From the NCBI RefSeq assembly GCF_009933135.1, contig NZ_MAEH01000011.1, forward strand, positions 62,001-126,000: 64,000 bases of DNA. Reading direction: 5' to 3'. The translations under genes and the position numbers were made by a program. The stretch is from Candidatus Enterococcus leclercqii. GTDB lineage: Bacteria; Bacillota; Bacilli; Lactobacillales; Enterococcaceae. Position 1 is the stretch's first letter, and each line of letters begins with the position of its first letter. Shown piece after piece: positions 58,861 to 64,000 of this stretch. The notes under the pieces were generated by a model. It ran no database searches. It saw only the letters and a list, made by a program, of their open reading frames with translations, and was not told the origin of the DNA.

Positions 58861-59799
58861 TTATTTGACCTCCTCTTCATAAAATACCCACATACTAGAG
58901 CTCTTCAATACAATTACTGACAAGACCATAACGATAGCAAATAGCACCCAGGCCATCGCCGAAGCATAACCCATTCGATAATAGGAAAAGGCATTTTTAT
59001 ACAGATAAGGTACAATCATCTCACTAGCATTGTCTGGCCCACCATTCGTCATCATGTAAACCTGTGTAAAGGTTTGTAAAGAGCCGATAATTCCAGTGAT
59101 CAGATTGAAAAATAGGATAGGTGAAATCTGCGGGATTGTGATTTTACGAAACATTTGGAAACGGGTTGCTCCGTCTAGCAATGCCGATTCGTACATTTCT
59201 TCTCCAACAGAATTGATTGCTGACAACATCAAGATCATCGTCCCCCCGACGCCCCATAATGCCAGAAATACAAAACTCCACAATACGGTACTCTTATCCA
59301 GCAGCCAAGAAGGCCCTTGGATTCCTATAAAAGACAGTGCTTTGTTCAGAATCCCATTCGTTGCCAAAATGCGAGAAAACAATAGTGTGCTGGCCACGAC
59401 TGGTACGATGGACGGCAAATAATAGACAGTCCGAAATAGACGCATTCCCTTTAGCCTGAAGCTCAACAGATAGGCCATCCCCAATGACAGTAACAGATTC
59501 AACGGTACACTAATCAATGTGTACTTAAAGGTATTACCGATTGCCTGCAAGAAAATATCATCGTTTTGGAACAAATTGATATAGTTCTTCAAACCAACGA
59601 AGTTCATTTGAGAAAACATATCCCAATCAGTAAAACTCATGATGAATGAAAAGATCATCGGTCCCACCGTCAATCCTAAGAAGCCAATCAGCCAAGGAGA
59701 GATAAAGATAAAGAACCAAAGCTTCTGCATTTTTTGTTTTTTACGGCGCGATTGCTTTCTCTGAAGCGCCATGGATTCGGTATATTCCACGTTTGTCAT
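58861..59799 (-). CDS. Carbohydrate ABC importer permease (MalF type)
   Basis: A 312-aa permease with six membrane segments and the loop ESALLDGATRFQMFRKITIPQISP. A short basic N-terminus (QRKQSRRKKQKMQK) precedes the first segment. ATG at 59799 follows AGGAAGGA closely; ATG at 59772 is an in-frame alternative. Downstream of the lipoprotein gene by 62 bp. No ATPase gene is nearby. Confidence 0.92.
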   Translation of the reverse strand: MTNVEYTESMALQRKQSRRKKQKMQKLWFFIFISPWLIGFLGLTVGPMIFSFIMSFTDWDMFSQMNFVGLKNYINLFQNDDIFLQAIGNTFKYTLISVPLNLLLSLGMAYLLSFRLKGMRLFRTVYYLPSIVPVVASTLLFSRILATNGILNKALSFIGIQGPSWLLDKSTVLWSFVFLALWGVGGTMILMLSAINSVGEEMYESALLDGATRFQMFRKITIPQISPILFFNLITGIIGSLQTFTQVYMMTNGGPDNASEMIVPYLYKNAFSYYRMGYASAMAWVLFAIVMVLSVIVLKSSSMWVFYEEEVK

Positions 59800-59861
59800 T
59801 CCTTCCTATTTCCCAAAGCTGTCTGAGACTAGTTTTTACCTAGCTGCTACAGAATTTTGTC

Positions 59862-61148
59862 TTAATACATCTTTAGGATTTTCTCTCCACGTTCCTGAAT
59901 TTTTTCGATTGCCTCTTGAGGTGTTAGACGCCCCAGCAGCATCTCTTTTACTTGATTCGAACCAGCTGCGGTGATTTCACCGTAATACGGTCCTTGGAAA
60001 ACACCATCAATTTTGACTCGTTCGGCAGATAAGCCCACTGCTTCCAAGTTCAACTCTCGACCATTGATCTGACGGTTATTAAACTCTGCTGAATTCAAGA
60101 CTTTCAAATTTGCCGGACAGTCTCCGAGGGTTTCCCCCATGATGCTTTGCGCTTCGACATCTGTCATATAGTTCATAAATTTGAAAGCAGCCTCTTTGTG
60201 CTTAGAATCTTTCGAAAGAGCCAGTGCACTACCAAATGGCCATGTTGTCTTTTCTTTGAAAGATGGCATTGGTGCAATGTCGAAATTGAGCTCTTCTAAT
60301 TCCGTAAAACTACGAATATTCCAAAAGCCAGTGGTCAACATGGCAACTTTTCCTTGCGAAAACATAGAATCTGCATTAGAATTTTTAACATTTTCCAATT
60401 CCTGATAGGTCAAGATATAGCCTTTTTGATAAACTTCGTTGTACCATTCCAGCACTTCGAGATTTTCTGGACTGTTGATTGTGAGTTTTCCTTCTTGCAT
60501 CACTTCGCCACCATTGGAGTTGACGAACACCCCCCAGTTAGGTGTCCAATCCAAACCACTCGCTCCATATTGAAGAGTCTGATCACCTTTTTTGACAGTC
60601 AGTTTTTTCATAGCCGCCGTATAGTCCTCAATTGTCCAGTCTACTGTCGGATACGTTAAGCCTGCCGCATCGAACATATCTTTGTTATAGTACATAATTT
60701 CGGGACCACCCCGGTCTGGTAGTGCAAAAGGTTGGTCTTCCCAAGTGTACTGTGTTAAAGCATCCGCCCAACTTGCTTCAGTATCGATACCAGCTTCTTT
60801 AATGTACGGACTAAGATCCTCAAATAGCGTTTTTGATGCGAAATTCTGGCCATTTTCAGCCACTTGTACCACATCTGGTGCCTCTTTTCCTGCGTACATC
60901 GTCAATAGTTTCGTATCATAGTTGTCAGCAATCGAAATCACTTTTACTTTGATATCAGGATTGGCTTTTTCGAAAGCTGCAATTCGGTCTTTATAAATTG
61001 TTTTATAAGCATCATCGCCCCCCCAATGAGAAAATTCGATGACCGTTTTGCCATCCTTAGTTTCGGCGTTACCGCTTCCACATGCTCCTAAAAAAAATAC
61101 AGAAGTTAATGTTGCAGCCGCCAGCCCCAGCTTTTTCCATTTGTTCAT
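59862..61148 (-). CDS. ABC importer sugar-binding lipoprotein
   Basis: A 428-aa family 1 solute-binding lipoprotein. Signal peptide with lipobox LGAC (Cys23); mature part begins GSGNAETKDGKTVIEFSHWGGDDAYKT, a typical MalE-like start. ATG at 61148 follows GGAAGGAC; the in-frame upstream start overlaps that site. First gene of the second importer operon and divergent from a GntR/FCD regulator. Ligand unknown; galactosides or arabino-galacto-oligosaccharides fit the GH2 neighbour. Confidence 0.92.
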   Translation of the reverse strand: MNKWKKLGLAAATLTSVFFLGACGSGNAETKDGKTVIEFSHWGGDDAYKTIYKDRIAAFEKANPDIKVKVISIADNYDTKLLTMYAGKEAPDVVQVAENGQNFASKTLFEDLSPYIKEAGIDTEASWADALTQYTWEDQPFALPDRGGPEIMYYNKDMFDAAGLTYPTVDWTIEDYTAAMKKLTVKKGDQTLQYGASGLDWTPNWGVFVNSNGGEVMQEGKLTINSPENLEVLEWYNEVYQKGYILTYQELENVKNSNADSMFSQGKVAMLTTGFWNIRSFTELEELNFDIAPMPSFKEKTTWPFGSALALSKDSKHKEAAFKFMNYMTDVEAQSIMGETLGDCPANLKVLNSAEFNNRQINGRELNLEAVGLSAERVKIDGVFQGPYYGEITAAGSNQVKEMLLGRLTPQEAIEKIQERGEKILKMY

Positions 61149-61222
61149 ACGACTGTCCTTCCTCTCTTCCATTGCTTCTTGCTACATCCAAATCTTAACG
61201 AAAAGGGTTTCATAAAAGGATG

Positions 61223-61255
61223 CCCCGATTTTTAGGTTATCACCCCATTTTTTAG
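61223..61255 (-). promoter_or_regulatory. Direct repeats upstream of the second importer
   Basis: On the minus strand CTAAAAATCGGGG (61223-61235) and CTAAAAAATGGGG (61243-61255) form an imperfect direct repeat 20 bp apart, the right period for an AraC-type activator. They lie 75-107 bp before the lipoprotein start. Confidence 0.45.
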
Positions 61256-61358
61256 ATAGCGATAATTCACCTGCTTTGCCACTTTTTTCTTCTTCATAAA
61301 AAGCTGATGAAGCTGCCTTTTGCTGGACTGAAAGCAGCATCTGTCCTGTTTTCTTATA

Positions 61359-61387
61359 TCGACTTCCTTTAAGAAAACTGGTATATT
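61359..61387 (+). promoter_or_regulatory. Promoter for the GntR/FCD gene
   Basis: TCGACT (61359-61364) and an extended -10 TGGTATATT (-10 hexamer at 61382-61387), 17-bp spacer. Confidence 0.45.
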
Positions 61388-61463
61388 AGTATTTGCACAA
61401 TAAAATCAGCGCTTCAAAGCTAACCATTACTCTGACCCATATAAGACAAGAAAGGAAAAACCC

Positions 61464-62147
61464 ATGATTGAAAACAATCAAACCAGAGCTTATCAACAGC
61501 TGAAAACATTGGTATTAAAAAATCAGCTGAAGCCCGGACAAAAAGTTTCCAAAAAGGAATTGGTCCAAAAATTAGGGATTGGGGATACTCCTGTTCGAGA
61601 GGCCATCTTGCGTCTGCAAAAGGAAGGTCTCGTACAAGTAATCCCCCAAAGTGGTACGTATATTTCGAAGATTGACTTGCAAGAAGTCTACGAAGCCCGC
61701 TTCGTACGCGAAAACATTGAAAAACTCGTTGCACAAGAAGTCTGCGATCGAATCACACCTCAGCAAATCATCGAGCTGGAAAATATGCTGAAGATTCAGC
61801 ATATTTATTTTGAAGCCAAAGACCATGACCACTATTTTCAATTGGATGAAGAATTCCATCAAGCCTTTTATGTGATTGCTAATAAAGAACACGTGTGGAA
61901 ATGGTTGCAACTGTTAAATACTGCCTTGAATCGTTTTCGCTATCTGCGCTTGGAAGTGGAAGAACTTGGTTGGGATAATATTCTAGCGGAACATCAGCAA
62001 ATCGTAGCACTGATTAAGCTCAAGGATCGAGCGCAATTAGCTGAAGCTGTCGCTCATCATATCCACAAGGTCAATGAGGATGCTGAAGTTGTCCTGAAAG
62101 CATTTCCTGAGTTTTTCGTTGGAATTGATACCACCTCTGAAAATTAA
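61464..62147 (+). CDS. GntR-family regulator, FCD (FadR) type
   Basis: A 227-aa regulator: winged helix at about 10-75 (LKNQLKPGQKVSKKELVQKLGIGDTPVREAILRLQKEGLVQV) and an all-helical FCD effector domain at about 85-215, where the HDHYFQLDEEFHQAFY Asp and His residues and later AEHQQIVALI and AVAHHIHKV His residues suggest a metal site. ATG at 61464 follows AAAGGAAAAACCC. Divergent from the importer operon, so it is a candidate repressor of it; FCD proteins often sense sugar acids. Confidence 0.92.
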   Translation: MIENNQTRAYQQLKTLVLKNQLKPGQKVSKKELVQKLGIGDTPVREAILRLQKEGLVQVIPQSGTYISKIDLQEVYEARFVRENIEKLVAQEVCDRITPQQIIELENMLKIQHIYFEAKDHDHYFQLDEEFHQAFYVIANKEHVWKWLQLLNTALNRFRYLRLEVEELGWDNILAEHQQIVALIKLKDRAQLAEAVAHHIHKVNEDAEVVLKAFPEFFVGIDTTSEN

Positions 62148-62241
62148 AAATCTGTACACTACTTCAATCTTTTTTCTACAAGTGGGAAGGTTGTGCGTTT
62201 TAAACAGCCTTTCCTCTTCTTTTGTCGTCTGCTGGGTCATT

Positions 62242-62291
62242 AAAAAAGCTGAAGCAATTTTCGGATGAACCGATGATTGCTTCAGCTTTTT
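62242..62291. terminator. Bidirectional terminator between GntR and LPxTG genes
   Basis: AAAAAGCTGAAGCAAT pairs with ATTGCTTCAGCTTTTT over 16 bp, with A and T runs on both sides; serves the convergent genes. Confidence 0.9.
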
Positions 62292-62292
62292 A

Positions 62293-62949
62293 TTAGTCTT
62301 CTTTTTTAGTTCGCAATAAGAGGATTCCACTGAGTATAACAACACAGCCCCCTAATGTCGCAAACTGTCCCATTCGAATACCGGTTTTTGGTAGTTGATT
62401 GCCAGTTGCGGAAACAGCTTCTTGCTTATCAGAGATAGCCGCAGTAGCTTTTGCGGCGTTCTCTTTGGAACCGGCGACAGTCGCTTCTCCGGATTTCGTA
62501 ATCGAAAAAGTCAATGTCATGGTTCCCTGCAGCTTTTTATCTTTGCTAGTAGAAGTACTATCTGCCAGGGATAGATGCGTCGTGACAGGCAACTCACTGC
62601 CGGGCCAAACATGGATGTCTACGCCAGACATGATTTCTGCTAACGTAAAAGATTCCTCTCCCAAATGAATCGTTCCCTGTAAATGTTCCACCAGCCAGTC
62701 ATCAGCAACAATTTGACTCAACACCAACTCAAAGTTTCTCTGCTCTGTTTCATTCTTCAACTTCACTAGTTGTTGCGGCAGCTTCATTCCAGGAGCCAGC
62801 TTCATTATTTTTCCCGATTCATCTGCTACCGCCAGCTCAAAATGTTGTTCATTTTCTGCTATCACCACAGCATTTTCTGCTGCTGTCGCCTTGCTGCCTC
62901 CCAAAATTAGTCCGACTATAACCAACCCAGCTGCGAACCATTTCTTCAT
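62293..62949 (-). CDS. LPxTG-anchored cell-surface protein
   Basis: A 218-aa secreted protein. Signal peptide at 1-23 (MKKWFAAGLVIVGLILGGSKATAAE), a beta-rich middle domain, an Ala/Thr/Ser-rich spacer at about 155-185, and a sortase signal: LPKTG (186-190), hydrophobic segment, RTKKED tail. The middle domain (VKLKNETEQRNFELVLSQIVADDWLVEHLQG ... LQGTMTLTFSI) loosely follows the CalY/TasA pattern of fibre-forming proteins; that match is by eye and weak. ATG at 62949 follows GGGAGG. Single gene. Confidence 0.85.
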   Translation of the reverse strand: MKKWFAAGLVIVGLILGGSKATAAENAVVIAENEQHFELAVADESGKIMKLAPGMKLPQQLVKLKNETEQRNFELVLSQIVADDWLVEHLQGTIHLGEESFTLAEIMSGVDIHVWPGSELPVTTHLSLADSTSTSKDKKLQGTMTLTFSITKSGEATVAGSKENAAKATAAISDKQEAVSATGNQLPKTGIRMGQFATLGGCVVILSGILLLRTKKED

Positions 62950-63088
62950 GATTGTCCTCCCATGTCAGAACTTCCTTTGCTATTCCAATCATTATAACTG
63001 ATAGCGGCGGTTTCATAAAGCGTGTTTCGTAATCCTTTTGCAATGCAAAACTGATTGGTAAGGATGGCTTCTGTTTCGTCAGGAACCT

Positions 63089-63583
63089 TCATTGGAATGT
63101 CGCCGCCTCTTTTTTAATCATCCAGAGGTTATATAAAATAATTAAGGGAATCCCACAATAAAATAGGTAGCTAATCAAAAGCGACAGAATACCACTGAAA
63201 CTAAGCTGATTGGCATTCATCGGATCGTAGACTAAGCTAAATAACATGTCAAAAAGCTGCCAACCGACAAAAATCAGATAGGGTTGTAAATCCGGCTGCT
63301 GACTATTCTTAAGCTTTTGATGATTGCGAAGATAAAAAAGCATCAAAATAATCGCTAACAGCAACCCAGCGATAAAAACAATTTTCACCGGCAATGTGTT
63401 TGCATGACGATAAATCGGCTCTGGGTCAAGTCCTAAGTCTTCTAAATAATCATAGGCCTCTCGTTGTGGATTTAACGTAGAAGGGATGGCAAAAAGCCCC
63501 CATGCTATGGAAATACCTGTTATTATCATCAAGATAATGTTCCAGATTTTGGTATTGTTCAGCCGATTGGCGCGATCTTTCAT
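63089..63583 (-). CDS. Hypothetical four-helix membrane protein
   Basis: A 164-aa protein with four membrane segments (about residues 14-34, 66-86, 100-117 and 130-152), separated by a polar outer loop (NPQREAYDYLEDLGLDPEPIYRHAN). No family recognised. ATG at 63583 has AAAAGGAG upstream; the in-frame start at 63604 would use that site as coding sequence. Monocistronic by appearance. Function unknown. Confidence 0.7.
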   Translation of the reverse strand: MKDRANRLNNTKIWNIILMIITGISIAWGLFAIPSTLNPQREAYDYLEDLGLDPEPIYRHANTLPVKIVFIAGLLLAIILMLFYLRNHQKLKNSQQPDLQPYLIFVGWQLFDMLFSLVYDPMNANQLSFSGILSLLISYLFYCGIPLIILYNLWMIKKEAATFQ

Positions 63584-63752
63584 AGCTAGGTACTCCTTTT
63601 TCATATCATTAGATTTTGTAATTACAGGTAGCTTCTAACACTTCTCTTCCATATGCTTGAAGATAATGTCGTAACAATTACTTGGGATAATGAACATATC
63701 AAAAAACTACTGCCTTCACACTCAAATCGAGAGGCTATTCTGATTAACATGA

Positions 63753-64000
63753 TCAATACGCAATCATAGGGATTGTCGCAATTTTTTTCTCAAAAGGCGC
63801 CTTACGTCCAGCATTTACCGAATAGAGGCTTTTGCTGACTTCATGAATCGCCACAGCCATCGCTACATAGGGCTGACCACAAATATCAAAAATCCCAATG
63901 TTGTAATTTTCTCCGTCAAAGCGTCCCAAGTGAAATTGATCATAACATTGGAAATAATGGCAGCCGACACCATTGGGATGGGCGGCCGTCTTTTCAACAT
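63753..64000 (-). CDS. Partial glycosidase-like protein (C-terminal 81 residues)
   Basis: Open frame on the minus strand entering from the right edge and ending at TGA (63753-63755). The residues (HPNGVGCHYFQCYDQFHLG, then RFDGENYNIGIFDICGQPYVAMAVAIHEVS) resemble the last strand-helix of TIM-barrel glycosidases in the GH42/GH5-like agarase and galactosidase group, where a GxHYFQW...GRFDGEN...GLVD motif occurs near the end. It ends the glycan locus within this window. The family is uncertain because only the tail is visible. Confidence 0.5.
   Translation of the reverse strand, partial: VEKTAAHPNGVGCHYFQCYDQFHLGRFDGENYNIGIFDICGQPYVAMAVAIHEVSKSLYSVNAGRKAPFEKKIATIPMIAY

Noticed and set aside
39892-59799. 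Missing ATPase as sign of broken importers
   Set aside because: All permeases keep intact EAA loops and lipoproteins keep lipoboxes, and a shared ATPase is common for this importer class.

Overview
The window looks like chromosome from a plant- or gut-associated Enterococcus (E. casseliflavus/gallinarum or E. avium-group type; the species is not settled by anything I can see). The basis is low-to-moderate GC, strong AGGAGG ribosome binding sites, a prmA-rsmE-rel block, a DUF3013 protein, a Mga-type regulator, a Firmicutes 6S RNA next to rarA, LPxTG surface-protein architecture, and Rex-, CcpA- and AraR-like operators. No rRNA, tRNA, CRISPR or intact insertion sequence was seen.

Region 1 (1-19.8 kb) is mostly housekeeping. 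On the minus strand lie prmA, rsmE, a degenerate DeoC-like gene and the 5' part of the bifunctional (p)ppGpp enzyme rel, whose leader carries a 154-bp MITE-like element. DUF3013, a 3-methyladenine glycosylase and a short D-Ala-D-Ala ligase follow. On the plus strand come rarA, a 6S RNA gene with a recognisable pRNA template, a small membrane protein and a universal stress protein. Then come an aldo/keto reductase divergent from its probable MerR regulator, a Mga-like regulator, a YrvL-like protein, an MgtC-like protein, a fucO-type dehydrogenase with a Rex operator, a CPA1 antiporter with a small helical partner, and a second universal stress protein.

Region 2 (19.9-30.5 kb) is the arabinose block on the minus strand: araR-araB-araD-araA with phosphoketolase xfp downstream, preceded by a textbook AraR box at the araR start. 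L-arabinose would be converted to xylulose-5-P and split by the phosphoketolase. An AraC regulator, a sugar O-acetyltransferase and an 86-bp tandem repeat array lie downstream of xfp. An aldo/keto reductase upstream of araR shares a MerR-type operator with the one at 11 kb.

Region 3 (30.8-64 kb) is a large locus for arabinose-containing plant glycans. It encodes GH27, GH127 (beta-L-arabinofuranosidase type), a double-domain GH43, two GH51 enzymes, a GH2 enzyme and the end of another probable glycosidase. It also has two ABC importers (each a lipoprotein, two permeases and a YesL-like protein, with no ATPase), an SBP-histidine kinase-response regulator operon, two paralogous ArsR proteins with a large uncharacterised C-terminal domain, and a GntR/FCD regulator. 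None of the complete glycosidases shows a signal peptide, so I infer that oligosaccharides are imported and cut inside the cell. The last 2 kb hold an LPxTG protein, a membrane protein and the partial glycosidase.

The most unusual signals are the ArsR-fused sensors, the SBP-kinase-regulator operon, a three-copy family of 3'-end hairpin elements with compensatory stems, the shared 19-bp-spacer MerR promoters and the MITE-like element in the rel leader.
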